The notes: generated by a model from the sequence alone, not told the origin. Numbered from the stretch's first letter, positions 1-9,579 are shown. The stretch is DNA of 64,000 nucleotides from JBAVEL01 sp049587715 (GCA_049587715.1 JBAVEL010000186.1:16881-80880); one strand, 5' to 3'. Numbers and translations are program-made.

Positions 1-750
1 ATCGGTGCACCAGTACCAGATGCCCAGGATCGGCGCCCCGAACACGATGCCGGTCCAGGGGAAGTCCGGATCCGTCACCGGCTTGAACATGCTCCAGAAC
101 TCCCGGGGGGTGCCGGCGACAAGGGCGTCCCACCCGCCCGCCCGATCCAGGCCGATGAGGGTGAGCACCACCGATCCGCCGAGGAGAACGAATGTCTGGA
201 GAAGGTCCGCGTAGATGACGGCGGCAAGCCCCCCCATGACCGTATAGAGACCGGTGACGAGGACGATCAGCACGGCCGAGGTTGTCATATCCCAGCCCAC
301 CACGGCCTGGAGCAGGATTCCCCCCGCATACAGTGAGATGGACGTCTTCGTGAAGACGTAGGCAACCACGGACACGCTGCTGAGATACCACCGGGAGGTG
401 CTGTTGTAGCGCCGCTCCAGGAACTCGGGCATGGTGAAGACACCCGAGCGCAGGTAGAACGGCGTGAACACCCAGCCCAGGAGGAGGACGATCAGGCAGG
501 CGAGCCACTCGAAATGGCCCACGGCGAGACCCGACCGGGAGCCCGTCCCCGCCAGACCCAGGAAATGCTCGCTGGAGATGTTGGTGGCGAACAGGGATGC
601 GCCGATGGCGACCCACCCCACATGGCGGCCTGCCAGGAAGTAGTCGGTGCTTGTCTTGCCGCGGCGGGAGAAATACGCCCCGATGGCAAGGACCGCCCCG
701 AAATACAGGACGAGGATCACGAGATCCACCGTCCCGAGCGAACCGGTCAT
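1..750 (-). CDS. Sodium:solute symporter (SSS/SGLT-like), C-terminus beyond the window
   Basis: Partial gene: it starts at an ATG at 750 and stays open for 250 codons to the left edge, so the C-terminal half is missing. The product is an inner-membrane sodium-coupled solute importer. The N-terminus (MTGSLGTVDLVILVLYF) is a first membrane helix, followed by the family-typical segments TDYFLAGRHVGWVAIGASL and SSEHFLGLAGTG. The last residues, GIWYWCTD, resemble the WYWCTDQ segment I recall from animal SGLT sugar transporters, so a sugar substrate is likely. It begins 24 bp after the MalK-type ATPase on the same strand, which suggests one operon under the LacI regulator next door. The family is secure; the substrate is inferred from context. 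Confidence 0.85.
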   Translation of the reverse strand, partial: MTGSLGTVDLVILVLYFGAVLAIGAYFSRRGKTSTDYFLAGRHVGWVAIGASLFATNISSEHFLGLAGTGSRSGLAVGHFEWLACLIVLLLGWVFTPFYLRSGVFTMPEFLERRYNSTSRWYLSSVSVVAYVFTKTSISLYAGGILLQAVVGWDMTTSAVLIVLVTGLYTVMGGLAAVIYADLLQTFVLLGGSVVLTLIGLDRAGGWDALVAGTPREFWSMFKPVTDPDFPWTGIVFGAPILGIWYWCTD

Positions 751-774
751 ACGCGCCTTCCCCGGAGGTGTGCC

Positions 775-1878
775 TCAGAGCGAGGCATCGGTGGCGGAGT
801 CGAAGAAGTGCAACCGGGAGGCATCGAAGAGGAGTTCGAAGGGTTTGCCCACTTCCGGCGGCGCGTCCGTCGCCAGCCGGGCCACGAATCTGGCTTCCGG
901 GCCGGCGGCAAAATAGACGAAGACCTCGTTGCCCACCGGTTCCACGACCTCGATGGAGGTCCCGAAGGGGATGACATCCCCGGTCCCGTGGGGTCTCCGG
1001 GCATAGATGTGCTCGGGCCGGATGCCCAGCGTGACCTTCTTCCCGGCGTGCGGCCGGAGGGCTGCCTCCCGGGAGGAGGGCAAGGGGACGGCGAATTCCG
1101 CACCCTCCTGGCGGAATGTCAGCCGTTCACGGACCTCGAGAGTCCCCGGCATGAAGTTCATCGTCGGGCTGCCGATGAAACCAGCCACGAACCGGTTTCG
1201 CGGGCTGTGATAGATGTTGAGCGGCGTGTCCACCTGCTGGACCACTCCGTCCTTCATGACCACGATCCGGTCCCCCATGGACATCGCCTCGATCTGGTCG
1301 TGGGTCACGTAGATCATGGTGGTCTGGAGCTGGAGGTGGAGCCGGGAGATCTCCGTCCGCATCTGGACCCGGAGATTGGCATCCAGGTTGCTGAGCGGCT
1401 CATCAAAGAGGAATACCTTGGGCTGGCGGACGATGGCCCGACCGAGCGCCACCCTCTGCCGCTGTCCGCCCGAGAGGGCCTTGGGCTTCCTGTCCAGGAG
1501 CCCGTCGATGCCCAGGATCCGACCGGCGTGCCCCACGCGGCGCGCGATCTCCTCCTTGCCCATCTTCCGGAGCTTCAGTCCGAATGCCAGGTTCTCGGCG
1601 ACGGACATATGAGGATAGAGGGCGTAGTTCTGGAACACCATGGCAATGTCCCTGTCCTTGGGCGGGATCTGGTTGACCACCGCACCTCCGATGCTGATGG
1701 TGCCCCGGCTGATCTCCTCGAGCCCGGCGATCATCCGGAGGGCGGTGGACTTGCCGCAGCCGGAGGGCCCGACAAGAACCACAAACTCCCTGTCGTCCAC
1801 CGTCACGCTCATATCCCGGACGGCTGTCACCTTGCCGTCGAAGATTTTCCAGACGTTTTCCAGTCGGACTTCTGCCAT
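775..1878 (-). CDS. malK: ABC sugar transporter ATP-binding subunit (MalK/UgpC/MsmX type)
   Basis: 367-residue ATPase energising a carbohydrate ABC importer on the cytoplasmic face. The start is the ATG at 1878 (MAEVRLENVWKIF); the reading frame extends upstream but only as a non-homologous extension into the promoter. Walker A GPSGCGKST lies at about residues 37-45, Q-loop in MVFQNYALYPH, signature LSGGQRQRVALGRA, Walker B VFLFDEPLSNLD and the switch histidine in YVTHDQIEAMSM. A C-terminal OB-type regulatory domain (GIRPEHI) is present, as in MalK and UgpC. No permease is adjacent; the likely partners are MalE/F/G at 28105-31158 in this window, since MsmX-like ATPases can serve remote permeases. 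It diverges from the LacI-type regulator. Confidence 0.93.
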   Translation of the reverse strand: MAEVRLENVWKIFDGKVTAVRDMSVTVDDREFVVLVGPSGCGKSTALRMIAGLEEISRGTISIGGAVVNQIPPKDRDIAMVFQNYALYPHMSVAENLAFGLKLRKMGKEEIARRVGHAGRILGIDGLLDRKPKALSGGQRQRVALGRAIVRQPKVFLFDEPLSNLDANLRVQMRTEISRLHLQLQTTMIYVTHDQIEAMSMGDRIVVMKDGVVQQVDTPLNIYHSPRNRFVAGFIGSPTMNFMPGTLEVRERLTFRQEGAEFAVPLPSSREAALRPHAGKKVTLGIRPEHIYARRPHGTGDVIPFGTSIEVVEPVGNEVFVYFAAGPEARFVARLATDAPPEVGKPFELLFDASRLHFFDSATDASL

Positions 1879-1924
1879 GATTCCGGGGTTCCTCGGGGGG
1901 AGGGATGAGGGAACGTTGCGGGTC

Positions 1925-1953
1925 AATATACCCAGTAGGAGCCGAAAACACAA
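1925..1953 (-). promoter_or_regulatory. Candidate promoter of malK
   Basis: On the minus strand, TTGTGT (1953-1948) lies 17 bp from TATATT (1930-1925), about 47 bp before the malK ATG. The -35 box is weak but the -10 box matches the TATATT recurring at other promoters here. The LacI operator at 2057-2072 lies upstream of this promoter. Confidence 0.42.
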
Positions 1954-2027
1954 ACGGCGGGGGCTCTCCCGCCGTTTCCGGGGGTCGACCCGAACGCCCG
2001 AGGGGAGGGGGATGGGGAGAAAAGGGC

Positions 2028-2055
2028 TTGACAAACCATCCGGATATGATATATT
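2028..2055 (+). promoter_or_regulatory. lacI promoter
   Basis: Consensus TTGACA (2028-2033) and TATATT (2050-2055) with a 16-bp spacer, about 50 bp before the lacI-type ATG. The operator palindrome begins 2 bp after the -10 box, overlapping the expected transcription start. Confidence 0.72.
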
Positions 2056-2056
2056 T

Positions 2057-2072
2057 GTGGAAGCGCTTCCAC
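2057..2072. promoter_or_regulatory. LacI-family operator, perfect palindrome
   Basis: GTGGAAGC|GCTTCCAC is a perfect 16-bp inverted repeat with the central CG typical of LacI/GalR operators. Its place just after the -10 box fits repression by blocking initiation, and the adjacent gene encodes a LacI-family protein, so autoregulation is the simplest reading. It may also affect the divergent malK promoter. Confidence 0.78.
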
Positions 2073-2103
2073 GGAAATCGGCTTTCGGGCTTCTGCACTC
2101 CGC

Positions 2104-3177
2104 ATGGCTGTCACCATCTACGATCTGGCGCGGGAAGCCGGTGTCGGCATCGGCACGGTTTCCCGCTGCATGAACAACCATCCCAGCGTCGCCCCCGGAA
2201 CCAGACAGCGCGTTCTCAGCATCGCGAAGCGGCTCTCCTATGTTCCGCACGCGCACGCACAGCGCCTCGCCTCCAAGAAGACAAACACGATCGCCATGAT
2301 CATCCCCTACTTCACGAACTACTTCTTCGTGAAGATCCTGGAGGGGGTGCAGGATCGTGCGTCCGAGTCGGGATTTGATCTCATCCTGTACGGTGTCAAC
2401 AACCCGCTCCAGGCGGATGAGTACCTGCGGAAGTCTCTCCGGCGGGGTCACGTGGACGGGGTGCTCTTCTTCTCCATGCGCTTCCCGGAGGCCTATGTCT
2501 CAAAGTTCATCGAGATCCGGCTCCCTCTCGTGCTGGTGGACGCCTTCCATCCCCGGTTCGACTCGATCAGCGTGGAGAACCGGCAGGGGGCGGTGCTGGC
2601 CGTCCGGCACCTCATCCGTCTGGGCCACAGGTCCATCGCGATGATCAATGCCAGTCCCGACGCAGCCCCCGCCCGGGAGCGGATGGAGGGATACCGCCTG
2701 GCGCTGGAAGAGGCCGGGATTCCGTTTTACCCCTCCAGGGTGGTGGTGCCGGAGCGGGGCCGGCAGGACGGATTCCACAGGGACACGGGGCGCGCCGGCA
2801 TGCTGCGGATCCTGGACTCCATGCGGAGGCGGGATCGCGTGACGGCGGTTCTTGTGGCGAGCGATGTGCAGGCCCTCGGAGCGATGGAGGCCGCCCGGGA
2901 GGGGGGAGTGCGGATCCCGGAGGATCTTGCCATGGTCGGGTTCGACGACATCGACCTGGCGGCACAGGCCCGTCTCACCACGATGCGCCAGCCGATGTAC
3001 GAAATGGGGATGCTGGCTCTGGAGCGGCTGATGGGCCGTCTCCGGGAGCCCGACGCGCCGCCCAGAGCTGATTCCTTCGTCCCCGAGCTGGTGGTGCGGC
3101 ACACTTGCGGCGCGCAGGACGGGGCCGAGGCCCCGTCCCGGCCCGCCCGGAACCTCTCACTCGGGAAGTCTGCATGA
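2104..3177 (+). CDS. LacI-family transcriptional regulator
   Basis: 357-residue DNA-binding repressor. The N-terminal helix-turn-helix TIYDLAREAGVGIGTVSRCM and hinge region (YVPHAHAQRLASKKT) are standard for LacI/GalR. The rest is a periplasmic-binding-protein-like effector domain (IAMIIPYFTNYFFVKILEG, VDGVLFFSMRFPE, LVASDVQALGAMEAAREGG, DLAMVGFDDIDLAAQ). The start is the ATG at 2104 at the head of the HTH. It overlaps the downstream amylase gene by 4 bp (ATGA), so regulator and amylase are probably one transcript. Neighbouring maltodextrin genes suggest it responds to maltose or a malto-oligosaccharide; the effector itself cannot be read from the sequence. Confidence 0.93.
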   Translation: MAVTIYDLAREAGVGIGTVSRCMNNHPSVAPGTRQRVLSIAKRLSYVPHAHAQRLASKKTNTIAMIIPYFTNYFFVKILEGVQDRASESGFDLILYGVNNPLQADEYLRKSLRRGHVDGVLFFSMRFPEAYVSKFIEIRLPLVLVDAFHPRFDSISVENRQGAVLAVRHLIRLGHRSIAMINASPDAAPARERMEGYRLALEEAGIPFYPSRVVVPERGRQDGFHRDTGRAGMLRILDSMRRRDRVTAVLVASDVQALGAMEAAREGGVRIPEDLAMVGFDDIDLAAQARLTTMRQPMYEMGMLALERLMGRLREPDAPPRADSFVPELVVRHTCGAQDGAEAPSRPARNLSLGKSA

Positions 3178-5066
3178 TCATTGTGCTACGAATTTGTCCG
3201 TCGAAGCTCTACCTCCGGCCGGCGCTTCTTGCAGCGGCCGCCGGCTTCGCCCTTCTCCCCATCCACCCGGCTCGCGCGGAAGGGGAGGGCCGGGACCCCT
3301 CCTCGGTCCCTTCCTGGGCGGCGGAGGCGGTCTGGTATCAGATCTTCCCCGAGAGATTCCGGAACGGCGACCCGGGGAACGATCCTTCCCCCGCCGACAT
3401 GGAGGGGTCCTGGCCGCACGAAACGCCTGGACTGTGGCGTGTCTCCGACTGGAAGGGGGACTGGTACGCCCTCCAGGAATGGGAGAGGGACCCGGGGAAG
3501 GGGTTCTTCCACACTGTGCAGCAACGCCGGTACGGGGGAGACCTGCAGGGGGTCCTGGACAAGCTGGACTACCTGGCCGAGCTGGGCATCACCGCGATCT
3601 ACTTCAATCCCCTCTTCGAATCCCCGTCGCTGCACAAGTACGACGCGGCGATGTACCATCACATCGACAACAACTTCGGGCCGGATCCGGCCGGAGACCG
3701 CCTGATCTGGGCCGCCGAGAACCCGGCGGACCCGGCCACGTGGCGCTGGACCTCGGCGGACAGCCTCTTCCTGCGGCTCATTGCGGAGGCGCACCGGCGG
3801 GGGATCAGGATCATCATCGACGGCGTGTTCAACCACGCGGGGATCACCTTCTGGGCGTTCCGGGATGTCCGCCGGCGCGGCGCGGCGTCGCCGTATGCCG
3901 ACTGGTTCCGCATCAGGCAGTGGGACGATCCGGCAACCCCCGGGGACGAGTTCGACTACGAGGGCTGGTACGGCGTACGGGAGCTTCCCGAGTTCCGGGA
4001 GGATGACGGAGGCATCGTCCCCGGACCCAGGGAACACATCCGCCATGTGGTGCGCAGGTGGATGGATCCGAACGGAGACGGAGATCCCTCCGACGGGGTG
4101 GACGGGTGGCGCCTGGATGTGGCGGAGATGGTGGCCGTCCCCTTCTGGAGAGAGTTCCGGACCTGGGTGCGGTCACTGAATCCCGAGGCCTACCTCGTGG
4201 GCGAAGTCTGGTGGGAGGACTGGAACGCGGAAAAGATGTTCAACGCCGAGCCGTGGCTCCGGGGCGACGTATTCGACGCCGTCATGAACTACCGCTGGGC
4301 GAGGGAGGCCGGGAGGTTCTTCAAGGCCGACCGGCATCGCATCGGCGCCCCGGAATTCGACGCCCGTCTTGCGCGGCTCCGCGCGGACTACCGCCCCGAA
4401 GTGAACGGGGTCCTCCTGAACCTGCTGGACAGCCACGATACCGACCGGCTTGCTTCCCAGATTGTGAATCGGGACGCCCTGTACGACAAGGGGACGGGTG
4501 TGAGCGACAACCGCGCGTATGCGGTGCGGAAACCCGACGCCCGGGAGCGGAGCATCCAGAAGCTGATGGTGCTGCACCAGATGACCTACGTGGGCGCGCC
4601 GTGCGTGTACTATGGAGACGAGGCGGGCATGTGGGGGGCCGACGACCCCGACTGCCGGAAGCCGATGCTCTGGGCGGATGCGGCCTACACCCCCGAGGTC
4701 TCCCATCCGTTCGGCCTGGAGCGGCCTGCCGACGACAACACCTTTGATGCGGATCTGTTCGCATACTACGCGGAAGCGATCCGGCTCCGGAAGTCCTTCC
4801 CCGCCCTCCGCCTGGGAAGCGTGGAAACGGTGCTGGCCGACGGCCGGAGCAACCTGCTGGTGTACCTGCGCGTCCTTCCCTCCCAGCGGGTGCTGACGGC
4901 GCTCAACCCCGGGGACGGGGCGGCGGCCTGCATCCTGACGGAGAAGGCCCTGGGGGGCGGGCGCCTGATCCGGGTCTTCGGAGAGGGGAGCGCGGAGCCC
5001 GCTCCGGGCGGCGTGTCGGTGACCATCCCCGGGAGATCCGGGTCGGTGTTCAGGGTGGCCCCGTGA
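3174..5066 (+). CDS. Secreted GH13 alpha-amylase family glycosidase (cyclomaltodextrinase/neopullulanase-like)
   Basis: 630-residue glycoside hydrolase acting on alpha-1,4-glucans. The ATG at 3174 overlaps the lacI stop and begins a signal peptide (hydrophobic LRPALLAAAAGFALLPI, probable cleavage after PARA), so the enzyme is exported. The catalytic barrel starts near WYQIFPERFRNGD. The GH13 catalytic residues are present: nucleophile Asp315 in GWRLDVAE, acid/base Glu344 in LVGEVWWE and transition-state Asp422 in SHDTDR; region I is IIIDGVFNHAG. The layout resembles maltogenic amylase/cyclomaltodextrinase proteins rather than large extracellular amylases. Its stop overlaps the next start by 4 bp (GTGA). 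It probably cleaves imported oligosaccharides in the periplasm. Confidence 0.9.
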   Translation: MIIVLRICPSKLYLRPALLAAAAGFALLPIHPARAEGEGRDPSSVPSWAAEAVWYQIFPERFRNGDPGNDPSPADMEGSWPHETPGLWRVSDWKGDWYALQEWERDPGKGFFHTVQQRRYGGDLQGVLDKLDYLAELGITAIYFNPLFESPSLHKYDAAMYHHIDNNFGPDPAGDRLIWAAENPADPATWRWTSADSLFLRLIAEAHRRGIRIIIDGVFNHAGITFWAFRDVRRRGAASPYADWFRIRQWDDPATPGDEFDYEGWYGVRELPEFREDDGGIVPGPREHIRHVVRRWMDPNGDGDPSDGVDGWRLDVAEMVAVPFWREFRTWVRSLNPEAYLVGEVWWEDWNAEKMFNAEPWLRGDVFDAVMNYRWAREAGRFFKADRHRIGAPEFDARLARLRADYRPEVNGVLLNLLDSHDTDRLASQIVNRDALYDKGTGVSDNRAYAVRKPDARERSIQKLMVLHQMTYVGAPCVYYGDEAGMWGADDPDCRKPMLWADAAYTPEVSHPFGLERPADDNTFDADLFAYYAEAIRLRKSFPALRLGSVETVLADGRSNLLVYLRVLPSQRVLTALNPGDGAAACILTEKALGGGRLIRVFGEGSAEPAPGGVSVTIPGRSGSVFRVAP

Positions 5067-6739
5067 CCAGGGCAGGGCTCGTCTGCGCCGGAGGGATGCT
5101 CCTCCTGTGCGCGGCCTGTGGAAGGGAGGAGGAGGGGGTGCTGGCCCGCGCGGGTGATGTCATCGTCCGGGTGGACGAATTCCGCGAGCGCTATGCGGCC
5201 TACCTGGCAATGGGTTCCGTGCGGGACAATATCGCGGCGCGGCGGGACGTTCTCAACAACATGCTGAACGAAGGGCTCATCCATGCCGACATGCGGCGCC
5301 AGGGGCTGGACCGCGACGCCGAGGCGCGTGACCGCATCGACGCGATCCGCGCTCAGGCTCTCCTGGACGGCTACGCGCGCCGCATCTCCACCGATACCCT
5401 CACGGTCCCGGAAGAGGAGCTGAAGGAGGAATTCCGGCGGACAAACACGCGGGTCCGGGCCCGCTACGTGTACGGGCCCACCCGGGAGGATGCCCTGCGT
5501 CTCAGGAGGCGTCTGGAGTCGGGGGAGAGCTTCGAGGCGCTGGCCCGCGAGGTCTTCGAAGACCCGGGACTCGCCTCCAACGGAGGATCCCTCGGGTCTT
5601 TCACGGCGGGGGAGATGGAGCCCGCCCTGGAAGAGGCGGCGTTTGCCCTCCCCCCGGGAGCCCTCTCCGGGCCCGTGAAGCTCTCCATGGGATTTGCCAT
5701 CATACGGGTGGACGACCGGAGGCAGGTTCCCCTCGCTTCGGAATACGACTACGCCCGGAAGAAGGAACAGCTTGCCCGGACCGTTGTCGAGAGGAAGACC
5801 CTGGAGTATCTCGGCAGGGAGCTGGAGGGGATTCGCGGGCGCCTTGCCCCCCGCTTCCGGAAGGAAACCGCGGCGGAGCTGCTCGGGTCCTGGAACGCCC
5901 TGTTTCCGGAGGAGGGGGCGGCCGTGGAGCAGTCCGGATCCGCCGCCTCCCCCGACTTCCGTGCCCGCGAGCTTGTCCGGTGGCAGGAGGGTGCATGGAG
6001 CGTGGAGGAATTCATCCGGAGGGCCCGTGCATCGACGGACCGCCAGCGGCGCCGGGTGAAGACCGAAGCGGACCTGGAGGAATTCGTCACCGGGCTGGCG
6101 GCCCGGGAGGTGCTTGCCGTGCGCGCGCGGGCCTCATCCCTGGAGGAGGACCCCGCCGTGCGGGCCCAGGTGGAGAAGCACACCGGAATCTACATGCTCA
6201 AGCGCTGGCGGAGCCGGGTGGAAGAGGCCGCCGTGCGGGGAGGGTGGCCCGAGGATTCCCTGCGGGATGAGTTCCGCCGCAACGGAAGCCGGTACATGGT
6301 ACCCCCCGAGGTGAACGTGGCGGAGATCCTGGTACGGACCCGGAAGGAGGCGGAGGATCTGGCTCGGCGGGTCCGCCGGGGCGAGGATTTCGGAGCCCTC
6401 GCCCGCAGGTACTCCATACGGCCCTCTTCGGCGCGGGCATCAGGGGAACTGGGCTTCGGAACCCGGACGACCTTCGGGATTCTGGGGGACCGGTTTTTTT
6501 CCGCCCGCAGGGGGGCGATCATCGGGCCGGAGTTCGTGGACCCGTACTACGGGGTCTTCACAATTCTGGAACGGAGGGAAGGAAGGCCCATGACCTTCGA
6601 GGAGGCCCGTGGGGCCCTCCTCCGGGACCGGACGGCCTCGGCCAGAAGCGTCGCGTTCCGCGCGGCGGTGGATGGGCTCCGGTCGCGGGCCGAGGTGGTG
6701 ATGGATATGGACATGCTTGCCAATCTCGTCGTCGAGTAA
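5063..6739 (+). CDS. Lipoprotein with two parvulin (PpiC/SurA-like) peptidyl-prolyl isomerase domains
   Basis: 558-residue periplasmic folding factor. It starts at a GTG overlapping the amylase stop; the N-terminus has a short hydrophobic stretch ending in LLLCAACGR, a probable though slightly atypical lipobox with Cys as the lipidated residue. An N-terminal SurA-like chaperone segment (NNMLNEGLIHADMRRQGLD) precedes a first parvulin domain (about residues 130-220, GGSLGSFTAGEMEPALEEA) and a second near the C-terminus (about 415-525, ILVRTRKEAEDLARRV, SGELGFGTRTTFG). Placed between an exported amylase and a TonB receptor, it may help outer-membrane proteins of this locus fold. The family is sure; the client role is inferred. 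Confidence 0.85.
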   Translation: MTRAGLVCAGGMLLLCAACGREEEGVLARAGDVIVRVDEFRERYAAYLAMGSVRDNIAARRDVLNNMLNEGLIHADMRRQGLDRDAEARDRIDAIRAQALLDGYARRISTDTLTVPEEELKEEFRRTNTRVRARYVYGPTREDALRLRRRLESGESFEALAREVFEDPGLASNGGSLGSFTAGEMEPALEEAAFALPPGALSGPVKLSMGFAIIRVDDRRQVPLASEYDYARKKEQLARTVVERKTLEYLGRELEGIRGRLAPRFRKETAAELLGSWNALFPEEGAAVEQSGSAASPDFRARELVRWQEGAWSVEEFIRRARASTDRQRRRVKTEADLEEFVTGLAAREVLAVRARASSLEEDPAVRAQVEKHTGIYMLKRWRSRVEEAAVRGGWPEDSLRDEFRRNGSRYMVPPEVNVAEILVRTRKEAEDLARRVRRGEDFGALARRYSIRPSSARASGELGFGTRTTFGILGDRFFSARRGAIIGPEFVDPYYGVFTILERREGRPMTFEEARGALLRDRTASARSVAFRAAVDGLRSRAEVVMDMDMLANLVVE

Positions 6740-6758
6740 TCTACCAAAGGAACAACTC

Positions 6759-9563
6759 ATGAACGAACCACGCCGTCATGCCGTCCTCCTCGGATTGCTG
6801 TTGTGCCTGGGAGGAGTCGCCGTTGCCGGAACCACGGGGAAGATCACCGGGACGGTCCGAGACGCCCAGACGGGCGAGCCGATCGTGGGGGCCAGCATCG
6901 TCATCGAGGGAACCCGGACCGGGGCCGCCACGGATGTCGATGGGTACTATGTCATCCTGAACGTTCCGCCCGGCCGCCATACCCTGGCGGGTTCGGCGGT
7001 GGGCTACACCCGCAAGACCATGAGGGACGTGTCCGTTTCGGTGGATCTCACAACGCGGGCGGACTTCTCCCTCTCGCAGGAGGCGGTGCAGGCGGAGGAG
7101 ATCGTGGTGACGGCGGAGCGCCGGGTCATCAAGAAGGACCTCACCTCCTCGGAGTCGAGGGTGACGGCCCAGCAAATCGAGAGCCTCCCCGTCTCGGAAG
7201 TGGCGGAGGTGCTGTCGCTCCAGGCCGGGATTACGACGGACAAGGGGGGCGGGATCCACATCCGGGGGGGGCGTACCAGCGAGGTGGCATACTGGGTGGA
7301 CGGGGTGTCGGTCTCCGACGTATATGACGGCACGCAGGCCGTGCAGGTGGACAACAACTCCGTGCAGGAGCTGCAGGTCATCAGCGGCACCTTCAACGCC
7401 GAGTACGGCCAGGCCATGTCGGGCATCGTCAACATCGTGACGAAGGACGGGGACCAGGAGTTCCGGGGGAGTCTCTCCTCCTATGCGGGGGACTATCTCA
7501 CCGCCGATGACGGCATCTTCTTCAACAGCGACGACATCCGTCCCTTCGCCAGCCGGAACGTGGAAGGGAGCATCAGCGGTCCGGTGCCGGGGATCCAGGG
7601 CCTGACATTCTACGTTTCGGGCCGCTATTTCGAGACCGACGGCTGGCTGTACGGCAACAGGGTGTACAACGCCGACGGCACGCTCGCATCGGCGGCGGAT
7701 ACAAACCGCGACGATTCCGGGAATCAGCTCTCCCTGGTTCCGGGATCGCATCCCGTCCCCATGAACAACCGCACCCGCCTGTCCGGGCAGGCCAAGCTGA
7801 CCTACCAGTTCTCGGGGGACATGAAGCTCGCCCTGAGCGGGCTTGCGAGCGATGTGGAGTTCCGGGACTACAATCACGACTACAAGTACATGCCGGATGC
7901 GGATGTGCGGAAGTTCGACCGGGGATACAGCGTGTCGGCCCTCTGGACACATTCCCTTTCCCCCACATCGCTCTACACCGTCAACACGTCCTACTTCATG
8001 AAGCAGTTTGACGAGTATCTGTACGAGAACCCCCTGGACCCCCGGTACATTGTCACTCCCGACCCGGTCCTCCGGCAGAGGAACCTGAGGGAATTCCTGA
8101 AGTTCGGGACGAACAACCACCAGTTCGTCCGGCGGACGGAGTCGCGCGTCGCCAAGCTGGACTATACCGACCAGGTCAGCCGGCTGCACCAGATCAAGGC
8201 GGGGGTGGAGGGGAAGCTGCACCGGCTGTATCTGGAGGATTACAACGTCCGCAACGCCCCCAACACCACGACCGTCGTGGTGATTCCGGAGTGGTACGGC
8301 CCCCAATACCAGGAGTACACGGAGCGGCCGGTTGAGTTCTCGGCGTACCTCCAGGACAAGCTGGAGTACGAGAGCATGATCGTGAATGTGGGGCTCCGGT
8401 TCGACTACTTTGACTCGCGCGGGAGGGTCCCCCTGGATCCCCAGGATCCCAACGCCTTCAATCCCGCCAAGGACGAGAACCGTGTGGATCTGAACGGGGA
8501 CGGCATCAAGTCGGATCTGGAGCAGGTGGAACCCGGAGTGCTCTCGGCCCGGCTGGCACGGTGGTACCGCAGCGCCACGGCCAAGTACAGTGTGAGCCCC
8601 CGCCTCGGCATCTCCTACCCCATTACCGACAGGGGGGTCCTGCACTTTTCCTACGGGCACTTCCTGCAGATTCCCTCTTTCATACACCTCTACCAGAACC
8701 CCGGCTTCAAGGTGCAGCCCACGCTGGCAGGCGTGCAGGGGGTCTACGGGAACGCCGACCTGGAAGCGCAGAAGACGGTCCAGTATGAGCTGGGACTCCA
8801 GCAGCAGCTGACCGAGGACTTGAGCTTCGACCTGACCGGGTTCTACCGCGACACGCGGGAGTGGGTGACCACCAGCACCGCCATCCCCGTCCGGGACCCG
8901 GCCACGGCCATCTCCAGCTACACGACCTACGAAAACAAGGACTACGCCAACGCCCGGGGCATCACGCTCTCGTTGAACAAACGTCCCAGCAATCTCTGGT
9001 CCCTCTCCCTCTCGTATACATACCAGACCGCCGAGGGCATCAACTCCAATCCGGACGACGCCCAGGCGGCCCTGGTGAACAACTCACAGCCGGCGCAGCA
9101 GCTCATCCCCCTGGACTGGGACCAGACACACACCGCCAACCTGACCGTGGGAGTGGGGGAACAGGACTGGGGGGTCTTCCTGCTTGCCCGTTACGGCTCG
9201 GGTCTTCCCTATTCCCCCGTGCTGAACCAGGCGGAGGGAAGTGGCCAGGATGCGAACCGCGCCGCCCTGCGGAACAGCCGCAGACGGCCCCCCTCCTACA
9301 CTGTGGACATGCGTCTGTTCAAGAACTTCAGGGTGGAACCCCTGGATGTGAGCGTCTTCCTGAAGGTCTTCAACCTCTTTGACCGCAGGAACGAGAACGA
9401 CATCTACGGCGAGACCGGACGGGCCACCGCCACGCCCGCCGCCCTGGGACTCCCCGCTTCGCCCGGCACCGACAGGGTGAACACGGTGGTGGAGTTCCTG
9501 AACCAGCCGCAGTTCTATTCCGAGCCGCGGGAAGTGCAGATCGGACTGGAAATCAACTTCTGA
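6759..9563 (+). CDS. TonB-dependent outer-membrane receptor with N-terminal carboxypeptidase-regulatory-like domain
   Basis: 934-residue receptor for energised uptake across the outer membrane, probably of malto-oligosaccharides. The ATG at 6759 follows AAAGGA (6746-6751) and starts a signal peptide (HAVLLGLLLCLGGVAVAG). Residues about 22-105 form the beta-sandwich domain typical of SusC-like receptors (GKITGTVRDAQTGEPIVGAS, VDGYYVILNVPPG). A TonB-box-like EEIVVTAERR precedes the plug (SLPVSEVAEVLSLQAGI, IHIRGGRTSEVAYWVDGV, GQAMSGIVNIVTKDG). The remainder is a 22-strand-type barrel ending in aromatic EIN-F. No SusD homologue is encoded nearby. It lies between the parvulin lipoprotein and a large secreted protein on the same strand. 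Confidence 0.92.
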   Translation: MNEPRRHAVLLGLLLCLGGVAVAGTTGKITGTVRDAQTGEPIVGASIVIEGTRTGAATDVDGYYVILNVPPGRHTLAGSAVGYTRKTMRDVSVSVDLTTRADFSLSQEAVQAEEIVVTAERRVIKKDLTSSESRVTAQQIESLPVSEVAEVLSLQAGITTDKGGGIHIRGGRTSEVAYWVDGVSVSDVYDGTQAVQVDNNSVQELQVISGTFNAEYGQAMSGIVNIVTKDGDQEFRGSLSSYAGDYLTADDGIFFNSDDIRPFASRNVEGSISGPVPGIQGLTFYVSGRYFETDGWLYGNRVYNADGTLASAADTNRDDSGNQLSLVPGSHPVPMNNRTRLSGQAKLTYQFSGDMKLALSGLASDVEFRDYNHDYKYMPDADVRKFDRGYSVSALWTHSLSPTSLYTVNTSYFMKQFDEYLYENPLDPRYIVTPDPVLRQRNLREFLKFGTNNHQFVRRTESRVAKLDYTDQVSRLHQIKAGVEGKLHRLYLEDYNVRNAPNTTTVVVIPEWYGPQYQEYTERPVEFSAYLQDKLEYESMIVNVGLRFDYFDSRGRVPLDPQDPNAFNPAKDENRVDLNGDGIKSDLEQVEPGVLSARLARWYRSATAKYSVSPRLGISYPITDRGVLHFSYGHFLQIPSFIHLYQNPGFKVQPTLAGVQGVYGNADLEAQKTVQYELGLQQQLTEDLSFDLTGFYRDTREWVTTSTAIPVRDPATAISSYTTYENKDYANARGITLSLNKRPSNLWSLSLSYTYQTAEGINSNPDDAQAALVNNSQPAQQLIPLDWDQTHTANLTVGVGEQDWGVFLLARYGSGLPYSPVLNQAEGSGQDANRAALRNSRRRPPSYTVDMRLFKNFRVEPLDVSVFLKVFNLFDRRNENDIYGETGRATATPAALGLPASPGTDRVNTVVEFLNQPQFYSEPREVQIGLEINF

Positions 9564-9579
9564 CTCAAGGAGAACGTTC

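Noticed and set aside
514..1908. Long plus-strand frame over malK and the symporter
   Set aside because: It lies antisense to two clear genes and its translation shows no recognisable family.
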